DNA of 64,000 nucleotides. Origin: JAODBJ01 sp963782465. Its GTDB lineage: Bacteria > Actinomycetota > Acidimicrobiia > IMCC26256 > PALSA-610. This document shows positions 9,425 to 18,125 of this stretch, piece after piece (the stretch's first letter is position 1; every line of letters begins with the position of its first letter). Both the position numbers and the translations under genes were made by a program. The notes beneath the pieces were generated by a model. The model did not search any database. It saw only the letters and a list, made by a program, of their open reading frames with translations, and was not told where the DNA came from. The stretch covers positions 310,001-374,000 of the forward strand of contig CAWAJR010000002.1 in the NCBI GenBank assembly GCA_963782465.1. Reading direction: 5' to 3'.

Positions 9425-10192
9425 TTACGGGCGGGCGGCGGGCCAGTCTTCGGCGCGGGTGGCGGCATCGCTGCCCCCGTCGCAGAACAGCACCGACCCG
9501 CAGAAGAACGTTGCGTCGGGCGAGCACAGGTACGCGAGGAGGCTCGCGATCTCTTCGGGGCGCCCCGGCCGCGCGATCGGGATCGGGAACACATCGCCGA
9601 TGCTCATGATCCAGTCGAGGTCGTCGACCGTCATCGGCGTGCGGATGAGGCCGGGCGCGATCGCGTTGAGGCGAAGCCCGGCGCCGATCCACTCGGGCGT
9701 GACGGCATTGCGCCGCACCCAACGCGCCAGTGCCAGCTTGGAACCGGCGTACGCGCAGCCGCGGAACTTCGCGCACGCATCGCGCGCCGCGGTCTCGTCG
9801 CCGGCGAGGATCAGGTCGACGAACTCGGTGGGGAGACCCGGTTGCGTCGTCGTCGAGTTGGAGCTGATCGCGATCGCCGCGCCGCCACCCGAACGAGCGA
9901 GCAACGGTCGAAGGCCGTCGAGCGTCGCGACCGCGCCGTAGTAGTTGATGGAAACGACGTCGGGTTCGTCGCCCATCACGCCGGCACCCGCGATCACGCC
10001 GTGCAACCCGTCACGGCACGCGGTCTCGACACCCTCGAGCATCGCAGCACGACCTTTTTCGTCGCGCAGGTCGGCGATGACGTCGGCGTCGCGTATGTCG
10101 ACGCCGACGACTCGATGGCCGTCACCTTCGAGTCGCGCGCACGTCGCCTTGCCGATACCGCCGGCCGCGCCGGTGACAACGATCGTGCCCAC
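9425..10192 (-). CDS. Short-chain dehydrogenase/reductase, 255 aa
   Basis: This is a classical SDR. Starting from GTG 10192, TIVVTGAAGGIGKAT gives the TGxxxGxG nucleotide motif at residues about 5-15, VDIRDADVIADL follows the NAD(P)-specificity strand, ISSNSTTTQ carries the catalytic Ser, and YAGSKLALARW the Tyr-x-x-x-Lys. The C-terminus has the usual GSVLFCDGG strand. The layout, with a shortened central part and a long segment before the catalytic Tyr, resembles 3-alpha-hydroxysteroid or carbonyl reductases. The start is one base after the stop of the cupin gene, so the pair is almost certainly co-translated and could act on the same pathway. Confidence 0.88.
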   Translation of the reverse strand: MGTIVVTGAAGGIGKATCARLEGDGHRVVGVDIRDADVIADLRDEKGRAAMLEGVETACRDGLHGVIAGAGVMGDEPDVVSINYYGAVATLDGLRPLLARSGGGAAIAISSNSTTTQPGLPTEFVDLILAGDETAARDACAKFRGCAYAGSKLALARWVRRNAVTPEWIGAGLRLNAIAPGLIRTPMTVDDLDWIMSIGDVFPIPIARPGRPEEIASLLAYLCSPDATFFCGSVLFCDGGSDAATRAEDWPAARP

Positions 10193-10193
10193 C

Positions 10194-10652
10194 TCAGTCG
10201 ACGAGGACGTTGGGACGAGGGAAGCCTTGCTCTTCGCACGCGGCGAAGTAGAACGCGAGGGTCCCGGCGCCGTCGGCGACCCACTCGACGTTGCCGTCGG
10301 CATCGAGGTTGAGGTTCACGCCGTACATCTGGAACCAGACGCGCGTGTTGTCTTCGATGCATTGCAGGCTGTGCACCGAACCGGCCGGTTCGTAGAGGAA
10401 CGACCCGGCCCGGTTCACATAGTCGTATTCCTTGTACTTCCATGCACCCGAAGTCGTGTAACCCCAGACCGGGCCGGTGTGGCGGTGCGTCTGCACGTCG
10501 TAGCCGTTCATGAAGATGTTCTCGACGATCCAGAGCCCCTCACGCTCCTTGACCTGGAGCACCTTCAGCTTGTTGCCACCGCCGATCTCGACGAACGGCA
10601 ACTCGTCGGCGCCAAGGTGTTGTGCCGGCGGTGCAGTGGCGAACGCGGTCAT
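10194..10652 (-). CDS. Cupin protein, 2,4'-dihydroxyacetophenone dioxygenase-like, 152 aa
   Basis: This is a single-domain cupin. The first metal-binding motif is at MNGYDVQTHRHTGPVWGYTT (two His plus a downstream residue) and the second near SFLYEPAGSVHSLQC. The overall sequence, including WKYKEYDYVNRAG, resembles the dioxygenase family that cleaves 2,4'-dihydroxyacetophenone, a carbon-carbon bond cleaving metal enzyme. The exact substrate is not deducible. It precedes the SDR by a single base in the same operon. The upstream interval to the DUF3097 gene (10653-10841) probably holds its promoter; I see no clear operator there. Confidence 0.75.
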   Translation of the reverse strand: MTAFATAPPAQHLGADELPFVEIGGGNKLKVLQVKEREGLWIVENIFMNGYDVQTHRHTGPVWGYTTSGAWKYKEYDYVNRAGSFLYEPAGSVHSLQCIEDNTRVWFQMYGVNLNLDADGNVEWVADGAGTLAFYFAACEEQGFPRPNVLVD

Positions 10653-10841
10653 GGCCGAGCTCCTCTCGGTGCGATCCAGAAACGTTGCCCCATACTGACG
10701 CAGGTTGGGGAGGGGGTGCTACGCGAGGCCGGCGCGAGGCCGTCATCACCGTCGCCCGACCGCAGCGACGACGACCTCCCCCACTCGCGCGGTAACACGA
10801 TGCAGCGCCGGTGCGGTTCTATGCAATGGCAAAGTGTCACA

Positions 10842-11733
10842 TCAGGCCAAGGCGGCCCGGTCGGGGTCGCCGCCGGCGGTGACGAAGTCGATGAGCGACT
10901 CGACGGCGCCGACGAACGGCTGCTCGAGATCGCCCCAATCGGACACCGAACCGACGATCCGGCGCCAGGCCGCGCGCGGGTCAGGCCATCCGAGCGCCGC
11001 GCACACCCCCTCCTTCCACGGCGTGCCCCTCGGCACGTCGGGCCACGCTTCGATCCCCACCGCGCGCGGTCGGACCGCCGCCCACACGTCGATGTACGGG
11101 GTGCCGACGACGAGCACCTGCGGGTGGGCGACCGATGCCGCGAGACGCGACTCCTTACTCCCGGCCACCAGATGATCGAGCAGCACACCGAGACGGCGGC
11201 GAGCGCCGGGCTGGAACGACCGTACGACGTCGGGGAGCACGTCGGCACCGTCGAGCCGTTCGACCACGACACCTTCGATGCGGAGATCGTCGCCCCACAC
11301 CTTTTCGACGAGTTCGGCATCGTGCACACCTTCAACCAGGATGCGGCTCGCGCGCGCGACGCGCGCCTTCGCGCCCTCGACCGCGCGGCTTCCCGACGCC
11401 GTCCGTTTGGTCGCGTGCACCCGCGCGTGCGCGAGGTGATCTGCACGCGGCACACGCTCGCTTTTTTCGCGCGGCGCGACGAACCGCACTGCGACGGTGT
11501 CGACGAGGAACGCGCCCGGGTCGTTGCGGAAGCGGCGTTCGAGCCCGGTGGTCCCGCGGAGCACGAGCGTGTCGCCGTCGAGGGCTACAAGCGCGCCGGC
11601 GAACCCCGACCGCGCGGTGCACGACGCGTACACCCTCGACCGCTTCGTGGGCGGGGAATGCGGAGGCGAGCCGGGCCGGGCCATCGATCGCGCCGGCGAG
11701 GATCCCGCCTCGTTTCGGTGTGCCACGTTCCAT
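10842..11733 (-). CDS. DUF3097 family protein (one-base insertion near the 5' end)
   Basis: DUF3097 proteins are conserved through Actinobacteria and have no established function. The body is unmistakable: RTASGSRAVEG, RILVEGVHDAELVEKVWGDD, LGVLLDHLVAGSKESRLA, VGTPYIDVWAAVRP and SLIDFVTAGG. The N-terminus lies in another frame, from ATG 11733 (MERGTPKRGGILAGAIDGPA), and joins the body after VVHRA with one extra G near 11618; the corrected text reads VVHRASGFAGALVALDG, matching the family. The 892-base span is one more than a multiple of three, as expected. Some DUF3097 proteins show Toprim-like features (the GVHDAELVEK segment), so nucleic-acid processing is possible but unproven. Confidence 0.85.
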
Positions 11734-11781
11734 CGTTCGACGGTAGCGGCCGGCGTTACGCATGAGGCACCATGCACGGTC

Positions 11782-12003
11782 ATGCTTGCGATTCGAATCG
11801 TGGTCACCGTCCTGTCGGCCGCGATCGCGATCGCGCTGATCGTTCGCGGCAGCGTCCTCATCGGTTTGTTGCTCGCCGCCCTCGTCGTCGCCCGCATCGT
11901 GATGCTCGTGATGGTGGCGCAGCGCCGCAAGCAACGCCGCGAGTTCCGTGCCCGGCGCGAAGAGATGCGTGCCCGGCGCCGGGAACGCTTCCGTCAACCG
12001 TGA
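11782..12003 (+). CDS. Small membrane protein, 73 aa
   Basis: The protein starts MLAIRIVVTVLSAAIAIALI at ATG 11782 and contains two closely packed hydrophobic helices (residues about 3-22 and 25-45), followed by a strongly basic cytoplasmic-type tail of Arg, Gln and Glu (RRKQRREFRARREEMRARRR). It is divergent from DUF3097 with about 50 bases between the starts. No function is known. The tail could bind nucleic acid or simply stabilise topology. Confidence 0.65.
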   Translation: MLAIRIVVTVLSAAIAIALIVRGSVLIGLLLAALVVARIVMLVMVAQRRKQRREFRARREEMRARRRERFRQP

Positions 12004-12052
12004 CCGGCTCGCCGCGACCGGAATGCCCGAGAACTGGCCCCGGGCGCGACGA

Positions 12053-12087
12053 GGCCCGGTCGTCAGAGCAGGGTGGACGACCGGGCC
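12053..12087. terminator. Strong inverted repeat between convergent genes
   Basis: The arms GGCCCGGTCGTC (12053-12064) and GACGACCGGGCC (12076-12087) are perfectly complementary over 12 bases with an 11-base loop. It lies between the small membrane gene ending at 12003 and the convergent gene ending at 12217, the expected place for a bidirectional terminator. No clear T-run follows, as is common in GC-rich actinobacteria. The rest of 12004-12216 shows no convincing gene. Confidence 0.6.
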
Positions 12088-12216
12088 CTCGTGCGGCTCC
12101 CCCGGTTCGGTCGCACCCGGTATGTGGGGTACCGGTACAGCGTGCGGCCGTGGAAGCCGGAAGACAATTTACAGCGCCCCTGCACACTTGCGCACGTTTG
12201 TCGGGGTACCGAACTG

Positions 12217-12519
12217 TTAGAGCACTTCGTCGGCGTCGCTCGACAAGAGGTCGGCCGCGGCGGCCAGCGCGATCGCCAGCGCGGCGGATTTGTCGTAGAC
12301 CGTGGCGAAGTAGTGCTCGGCGATCATTTCCCGTCCGGGGAGCGGTGCCGGCCCGAGCGAGAGCACGAGCGCCGTTGGGTCGCCGGGCACGTTGATCGGC
12401 TCCACGTCGGCGTCGGCGTCGAGGTGCGTCCCCCAGAACGCCGCGCCGGCGACGGCGCGATGACGCGAACTCGATCGGGATCCGCGCGATTGCGACTTGC
12501 GGCGCCGGGGCGGGCTCAC
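12217..12519 (-). CDS. Small protein translationally coupled to the SNF2 helicase, 100 aa
   Basis: The GTG start at 12519 overlaps the helicase stop (GTGA) and is preceded by GGGGAGG inside the helicase 3' end, so translation is coupled. The product has a basic N-terminus rich in Arg, Ser and Lys (about 25 residues) and then a compact domain with GAAFWGTHLDADADVEPINV and ADLLSSDADEVL at its end. I recognise no domain. Being cotranslated with an SNF2 ATPase suggests a partner or regulator of that ATPase; in many actinobacteria SNF2 is paired with a SWIM zinc-finger protein, but this product has no cysteine pattern of that kind. Confidence 0.7.
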   Translation of the reverse strand: MSPPRRRKSQSRGSRSSSRHRAVAGAAFWGTHLDADADVEPINVPGDPTALVLSLGPAPLPGREMIAEHYFATVYDKSAALAIALAAAADLLSSDADEVL

Positions 12520-15500
12520 CGTGCCTCCCCGTCGGCTTCGAGCAGTTCTTCGGTGAGCAGCGCGTCCGGTCGGATCCCGAGCGCGACCTGCAGTTGCGCA
12601 CGATCGAGATCGGCGAGCGAACTCGACTTCGGCAAGACGAGATCGGCGATGCGGCGTTTCCCGGCGACGACCTCCTCGACCCGTTCGTCGACCGTGCCGG
12701 GGCAGATGAGCCGGTGGCAGATCACGGTTCGCGTCTGACCGATGCGCCACGCGCGGTCGCGGGCCTGGTCTTCGACGGCAGGGTTCCACCACCGGTCGTA
12801 GAGCACGACATGGCTGGCGGCGGTGAGGTTCAGCCCGGTGCCCCCGGCCTTCAACGAAAGGACGAGCACGCCCGGGCCTTCACGATGCTGGAACGCGTTG
12901 ACGAGTTGGTCGCGGGCACCGCGTGACAAGCCGCCGTGGTAGCACTCGACCGGCGTGCCCGTTCGTTCGGTGAGGTACTCCGCGAGGCGACGGCCCCACT
13001 CGGCGAAGTGGGTGAACACGAGCACCTTCTCGCCGGCGGCGAACACCGAGTCGACGATTTCTTCGAGCCGGGCCAACTTGCCCGACCGTCCGGCGAGCGG
13101 CAGGTCGTCGTTGTTGTACGCCCACGGATGGTCGCAGATCTGTTTGAGCGCGGTGATCGCAGCCAGGATCTGACCTTTGCGCGGTTCGGTTCCTTCGCCG
13201 GAATCGGGCGCGGCAACGAGCGTGTCGAGCAGCGCCTGGTACATCCCGATCTGCTCGTGCGTCATCGCGCAGTGGTCGAGTTCGTCGATCTGGTCGGGCA
13301 GCTCCGCGGCGATCTCGGGTTCGGCCTTCGTGCGCCGGAAGACGAGGATCCCGTTCAGCGCGCGCATCGCGTCTTCCGCTTCGACTCGCGCGGTCGTGCC
13401 GTCGCTCGACGTGCGCGCGATGAACTGCGCGCGTGTCCCGACGAGCCCGGGATTGGTGAAGTCGAGGATCGCCCAGAGATCGCCGAGCCCGTTCTCGATC
13501 GGTGTGCCCGTGAGCGCGATGCGCGTGCGAGCCGACAGCTTGCGCAGTTGCTGTGACGTGTCGTTGGCGACGTTCTTGATCGCCTGCGCTTCGTCGAGCA
13601 CGACGTGTTTCCACGACACCTCGGCGATCGCGTCGATGTCGCGGACGGCGGTGCCGTACGTGGTGACCACGACATCGGCACCAGCGAGGTCGGTGGCGAT
13701 CTCCTCGGCGCCGGCCCGGTTGGCCCCGTGATGGACGACCACGCGCAGATCGGGCGTGAAACGCGCCGCCTCCGTCATCCAGTTGCCGACCACGGCCGGC
13801 GGCGCGATCACCAGCGACGGGCCGTCGCCGACGCCGGCGAGCAGGTGGGCGAGCATCGTCGGGGTCTTTCCCAGGCCCATGTCGAGCGCGAGGCAGCCGC
13901 CGAGGCCGCCTTCGTCGAGGAAGCCGAGCCACGCCAGCGCTTCGGCCTGGTAGCTGCGCAGGGTGCCGACGAAGCCGGCCGGCGTGCGCGCGGGCTCGGT
14001 CGCGACCTTCGCCGCCGCGGCCAGCAGGTCGGCGGCCCAGCCGCCGCCTTCGACGGAGATGCCGCCGGCGAGCGGGGAGCCGTCGAGACCGAGCGCGAGG
14101 CGGAGCATCTCGGCCCCGGTCATCTGCGGTTTCTTCGCCCGTTCCGCGAGCGCTTCGGCTGCCGCCTTCAGATCGGCCCGGTCGATCGCGACCCATCGCC
14201 CGCCCGAACGGATCAACGGTCGCGCTTCTCGCGCCATGCGGGCGATGTCGGCGGCGGACAACTCGACGTCGTCGAACAGCGCCGACCATCGCACGTTGGC
14301 GAGTTGGTTCGCGCCGACGGCGGTTTCCGACGACGCGTCGGCATAGACGCGCAGCGACGCGGTCGCGCGGCGGCGGGACAGCGCGGGAACCCGCACGTCG
14401 AAGCCGGCCGCCGCCAGGTGCGGCCCGGTCGTCGTCATCATGTCCCACGCCTCGTCGGCGCTCATGACCACCTGGCCGCGGCGCGTCCCGCCCGGCCGGA
14501 GCAACGCCGGCACCATGCGTTCGAGACGCGCCAGTTCGTCTTCGAAGTGCTGCCGTTCCGAGCCCGGCATGACGATGGCCTGCTCGATCGGGACCGGCTT
14601 GTCGTTCTGACCGGTCGCGAACACCGACAGCAGCCACGCGTCGCCCGCGTCGGGAGGGTCGAGTTGCACGATCAGTGGCGGGTGTTGCCCGGTTGCGGCC
14701 CGAGCCCAACGTTCCACGCGGGAGACGACTTCGTCGGTGATCCCGACCGGCGCGTCGAACGCGCTGCCGTCGAGCCGGCCGAGGAACGCCTCGGCGACAT
14801 CCGCGGCGGTCCGTACGCGCGGCGGCGGTGCGGGAACTTCGATGCTCGCCGCCGCCTTGCGGCAGATCGCGTCGACCATGCCCGTCAATGCCGACCGGGT
14901 GAGCGCGCGCCGGTCGACCTTCCGGTCGAGGGCCATCACGCTGCCGGGCATGGTTTCCGACAGGTGCGCGAGCCGCTCGGCCGAGACGAGGGCCGGTGTC
15001 CACCGCACGGAGTACGACCCGGTCGACGCGTTCGCGTTGCCGCTCCGGCGGGTTCGGCGCCGCAGTTGGGGTACGACCGCGCCGCGCGCGGTGAGGTCGA
15101 CGGCCCAGATCGCGACCAGGCCGAGCCACCGGGCGCTAGGCCCGATGTCGTCGCCGACCTCGTCGGCGCCGGCGGCAACCAACCAACCGAGCACTTCACC
15201 GACGGGGATCGCGAGCGATTCGGCAGCGGGGCTCCCGGGGATCGGGACCGATGCGTGCTTCGCCCACCCCGACTCGGGCGCGCCGGCGGCGGCCAGCATT
15301 TCCTTCACCGCCGCGGCGTCGGCGGGCGGTACGCCGGGACCGCCGACCCAGGCGACGACCCGGCCGGGTTCCCACGACACCTGCAACAACGGCTCGCCGG
15401 GTTCGAGTTCTTCGGGCGCTTCGTCTTCCGGCCCGTGTTGGCGGGCCGACCGTGGCTCGATCGGCCGTTCCGGTGCGAGCCGGGCCCAGGCTTCCTTGAG

Positions 15501-15773
15501 CCGCCGGTCCTCGCTTTCGAGGTCGGCCAGCACCTGGGCGCGTTCGTCGCCGGTGAGCGTTCGTGCGCTCCGAAGGTTCTCTTCGCTCTCGCGCACCATG
15601 CGAAGCAACGACGTGCGCCAGTCGATCGGGTTCGCCGCGAGCACCGCCAGCTGTTCGGCGGTCGCATACCCGTCGGCTTCGGCCGCGACGTAGTTGTCGA
15701 ATTGCCACGGCGCGAGATTCTCGACACCCGCGAATGAACTCATCCGCCGACCACGCATCTCCACTTGGGTCAC
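12516..15773 (-). CDS. SNF2/SWI2-family DEAD-like helicase, 1085 aa
   Basis: This is a large SF2 ATPase. The ATPase core has Walker A in LALDMGLGKTPTMLA, motif II in VVLDEAQAIKN, SARTRIALTGTPIENGL (motif III), and the second RecA domain with KVLVFTHFAEWG, YHGGLSRGARD and SLKAGGTGLNLTAA followed by RAWRIGQT (motif VI). The N-terminal 550 residues form the long bacterial SNF2 accessory region and include many Trp and acidic residues. Bacterial SNF2 proteins act on DNA-protein or RNA polymerase complexes, in the cytoplasm. The start at 15773 is the first ATG; an internal ATG ten codons later (MSSFAG) is an alternative. It ends overlapping the small coupled gene. Confidence 0.92.
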   Translation of the reverse strand: MTQVEMRGRRMSSFAGVENLAPWQFDNYVAAEADGYATAEQLAVLAANPIDWRTSLLRMVRESEENLRSARTLTGDERAQVLADLESEDRRLKEAWARLAPERPIEPRSARQHGPEDEAPEELEPGEPLLQVSWEPGRVVAWVGGPGVPPADAAAVKEMLAAAGAPESGWAKHASVPIPGSPAAESLAIPVGEVLGWLVAAGADEVGDDIGPSARWLGLVAIWAVDLTARGAVVPQLRRRTRRSGNANASTGSYSVRWTPALVSAERLAHLSETMPGSVMALDRKVDRRALTRSALTGMVDAICRKAAASIEVPAPPPRVRTAADVAEAFLGRLDGSAFDAPVGITDEVVSRVERWARAATGQHPPLIVQLDPPDAGDAWLLSVFATGQNDKPVPIEQAIVMPGSERQHFEDELARLERMVPALLRPGGTRRGQVVMSADEAWDMMTTTGPHLAAAGFDVRVPALSRRRATASLRVYADASSETAVGANQLANVRWSALFDDVELSAADIARMAREARPLIRSGGRWVAIDRADLKAAAEALAERAKKPQMTGAEMLRLALGLDGSPLAGGISVEGGGWAADLLAAAAKVATEPARTPAGFVGTLRSYQAEALAWLGFLDEGGLGGCLALDMGLGKTPTMLAHLLAGVGDGPSLVIAPPAVVGNWMTEAARFTPDLRVVVHHGANRAGAEEIATDLAGADVVVTTYGTAVRDIDAIAEVSWKHVVLDEAQAIKNVANDTSQQLRKLSARTRIALTGTPIENGLGDLWAILDFTNPGLVGTRAQFIARTSSDGTTARVEAEDAMRALNGILVFRRTKAEPEIAAELPDQIDELDHCAMTHEQIGMYQALLDTLVAAPDSGEGTEPRKGQILAAITALKQICDHPWAYNNDDLPLAGRSGKLARLEEIVDSVFAAGEKVLVFTHFAEWGRRLAEYLTERTGTPVECYHGGLSRGARDQLVNAFQHREGPGVLVLSLKAGGTGLNLTAASHVVLYDRWWNPAVEDQARDRAWRIGQTRTVICHRLICPGTVDERVEEVVAGKRRIADLVLPKSSSLADLDRAQLQVALGIRPDALLTEELLEADGEAR

Positions 15774-15938
15774 GTCGGAGGGCGTCTGTGTGCCCTCGAA
15801 GAAGGACGGGCCGCAAAGCCCCCACTCCGGGCACCCCCGACCGCACGGTGGGGCGCCCCTGCCGTTTACCCTGGTCGGCGCCCTGTACGGGCCCGGCCAA
15901 AACGAACGCGGCTCCAGTGTATGCGCGAGCGGGGCCGG

Positions 15939-16355
15939 CTACGACGATGGGGCCGTCGTCGACCCCGGGGTGGCGTCCCAGGTCGCCGGGTCGAGGGCGC
16001 CGGCCGACGGGTTCGAGGCCCCGCCGGTCGAGGGCGGCAGCAGCCGCTGGTGGTGGGCGATACGGGTCGCGATGTTCTCGAGGCGGGTACCGGTGAGCTT
16101 CGACCCGGCGTCCTGCAACCCTTGCTTGATCGTATCGATCAGCTGCTGCTCGGAAACGCCCGCGCCGCCGGCCACGCCCCAGAGGCTGCCCGACTGCGAC
16201 AGGCTCGAGCCGAGTTGCTGCGGGGTCATCTGGAGAAGGCTGCTCACGTCGCCGAGTGCACCCTGCAGCTGGCCGTCGAAACGACCTCCGGCGATGGGGC
16301 TCGCGCCCGACATCGCGTGCGCCTGCATGTTCCCGGCAATTCCGTTGACGTTCAT
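15939..16355 (-). CDS. Hypothetical protein, 138 aa
   Basis: The ATG at 16355 has GGGAGG just upstream; the longer frame to 16409 has no such site. The product is rich in Gly, Ser, Gln and Ala, with LGSSLSQSGSLWGVAGGAG and EQQLIDTIKQGLQDAG in the centre, and no signal peptide or membrane helix. Short helices with spaced Leu and Gln are reminiscent of secreted helical or DUF937-type proteins, but I cannot place it in a family. The 165 bases between it and the SNF2 start show nothing else. Confidence 0.6.
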   Translation of the reverse strand: MNVNGIAGNMQAHAMSGASPIAGGRFDGQLQGALGDVSSLLQMTPQQLGSSLSQSGSLWGVAGGAGVSEQQLIDTIKQGLQDAGSKLTGTRLENIATRIAHHQRLLPPSTGGASNPSAGALDPATWDATPGSTTAPSS

Positions 16356-16492
16356 GGCAACCTCCCTGTGGCGCCTACGTCGGCCGCGAGCGATGCCGAC
16401 CTGCGCCACTTAACCGAGGCTTTACGCACATCCCAGGAGGCTCCCAGGTACCCGCGCCTCGTGGGGGCGCCGGCCCGGCCGATCAGGCCTGC

Positions 16493-17413
16493 ATGCGAGC
16501 CGCGCGGGCGACGTTCGACGTGATGGGCACCCGGGCCGAGGTGATCGTCGACGACGATGACGGCGGCGCCGACGCGGTCGCGGCGGCGTGCCTGCACCTC
16601 GCCGCGCTCGAACGGCTCTGGTCGCGTTTCGACCCGAACAGTGAAGTGAGCTGCCTCAACCGCCAGGCCGGCGAGGCGGTGCGCGTTTCACCGGCCACCT
16701 TCGCGTTGCTCGACCTTTCCCAATGTGCCTTTCACGCAACCGGCGGCGCGTTCGACCCGACGGTGCTCGGCGCGATGCTGCGCGCGGGCTATGACCGCAC
16801 GTTCGAACAGATCACCGAGGCGTCGGCGCGCGACGCAGGGTCCGATCTCGGGCCCGGCGCGGCGGGCCTCGTCGTCGACCGCGACCGGCACACCGTCCGG
16901 CTGCCGGAAGGCGTCGGCATCGACCCGGGCGGTATCGGCAAGGGCCTCGCGGCCGACCTCGTGATCGACGCGCTCCTCACGGCCGGGGCGCGCGGCGCCG
17001 GGGTCAACATCGGGGGCGACGCGCGGGTCGCGGGCGTCGCGCCCGACGGCGCGACGTGGGCGTTCGACGTCGAGAACCCGTGGGACCACTCCCCGCTCGC
17101 GACGGTCCACCTCTCCGAAGGCGCGATCGCGACGAGCACGACGACGACACGCGCCTGGGTGCAGACCGGTCGCGCTCGCCATCACCTGATCGATCCGGTT
17201 ACGGGATCACCGGTGGAGAACGAGATCGCCAGCGTGACGGTGCTCGCGTCGCGCGGTTGGCAAGCCGACGTGCTGACCAAAGCGGTGTTCGTCACCGGGA
17301 TCACCCGAGGGTTCGCGCTCGTCGACGGGTTGGGCGCGGCCGCGTTCGCCGCGACGCAAGATGGTCAGTGCTTCGAGAGCGAGCGTTGGGGCGACTTCAC
17401 CCGAACTGTTTGA
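16493..17413 (+). CDS. apbE: FAD:protein FMN transferase (ApbE), 306 aa
   Basis: ApbE attaches FMN from FAD covalently to a Thr or Ser in extracytoplasmic redox proteins, using Mg2+. Visible family features are MGTRAEVIV near the start, ALERLWSRFDPNSEVSCLNR, CAFHATGGAFDPTV, GGIGKGLAADLVID, GVNIGGD (metal and FAD contact), and GAIATSTTTTRAW with HLIDPVTGSPV near the C-terminus. No clear lipoprotein signal is present, so the enzyme may be cytoplasmic or start upstream. It ends overlapping by 17 bases with the convergent four-helix membrane protein. No FMN-acceptor motif of the D-G-A-T type is seen nearby, so its substrate lies elsewhere. Confidence 0.88.
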   Translation: MRAARATFDVMGTRAEVIVDDDDGGADAVAAACLHLAALERLWSRFDPNSEVSCLNRQAGEAVRVSPATFALLDLSQCAFHATGGAFDPTVLGAMLRAGYDRTFEQITEASARDAGSDLGPGAAGLVVDRDRHTVRLPEGVGIDPGGIGKGLAADLVIDALLTAGARGAGVNIGGDARVAGVAPDGATWAFDVENPWDHSPLATVHLSEGAIATSTTTTRAWVQTGRARHHLIDPVTGSPVENEIASVTVLASRGWQADVLTKAVFVTGITRGFALVDGLGAAAFAATQDGQCFESERWGDFTRTV

Positions 17414-18029
17414 CGGTCTGCCACGAGTGGCTCCAGCTTCGAGTCGCGATCGCGAGCGCGATCCCGACGACGAGCGACCCGACGAGGAGCACGGCGCGCA
17501 CGTTGGCACCGGGCACGTACCGGTGCCGCGACCAGTCGGCGAGTGCGAGATGCGGGGTTTCGAGCAGATGGCCGAGCACGTGCAACGACATCGCACCGAA
17601 CCACAACACGAAACTCGCCTTGTGCGCGAACAGGAGCCAGCTCGGCCCGTTGTGGACCTTGACCAGCGCGATGCCGGTGGCGAACACGGCGACCGTCAAC
17701 AGCACGACGAACGGCCCGGCGAGGCGCAGCAGCAACGGCGGCGGTCCTTTGCGCACGTACGCGTGGTTGCCGGTGTAGTAGCGGGCAAACCGGTAGGCGG
17801 TGCTGCCCATCTTCAGCACGACGACAGGGACGAGCAGCATCCCGATGAACACGTGCCAGTTCAGCAGCGAATGGACTCGCAGGATCGTGATGCCTTCGGC
17901 GGCGAGCAGTGCGAACAACACGGCGCCCGCCATGCCGGTGAGACGCGCGTTGCCCGTTGCACCCGCGTTCTCCACCGCCGCCGCTTCGTCGTCACGCTCG
18001 ACCGTCGCCACGAGCGCTTCTCTCCACAT
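17397..18029 (-). CDS. Four-helix integral membrane protein, cytochrome b561/DUF4405-like, 210 aa
   Basis: The sequence has at least four membrane helices: MAGAVLFALLAAEGITIL, WHVFIGMLLVPVVVLKMG, AGPFVVLLTVAVFATGIAL and NVRAVLLVGSLVVGIALAI, with further hydrophobic stretches at KASFVLWFGAMSLHVLGHL. Histidines lie in the second and fourth helical regions (NWHVFIG, AHKASFVLW, LHVLGHL), which could bind heme as in cytochrome b561-type reductases; this is inference from pattern. Convergent overlap with apbE makes a role in membrane electron transfer attractive, but the genes are on opposite strands, so they are not an operon. Confidence 0.75.
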   Translation of the reverse strand: MWREALVATVERDDEAAAVENAGATGNARLTGMAGAVLFALLAAEGITILRVHSLLNWHVFIGMLLVPVVVLKMGSTAYRFARYYTGNHAYVRKGPPPLLLRLAGPFVVLLTVAVFATGIALVKVHNGPSWLLFAHKASFVLWFGAMSLHVLGHLLETPHLALADWSRHRYVPGANVRAVLLVGSLVVGIALAIATRSWSHSWQTVKQFG

Positions 18030-18125
18030 GCAACCAAGTTTGCAAGACGCGGCCCGCGAAACTGCCGCGGGAGCGGCCTTCTTTGAACTTTCTTAACGTG
18101 ACTTCGGGCGCAGGCGCGCTCGGCA

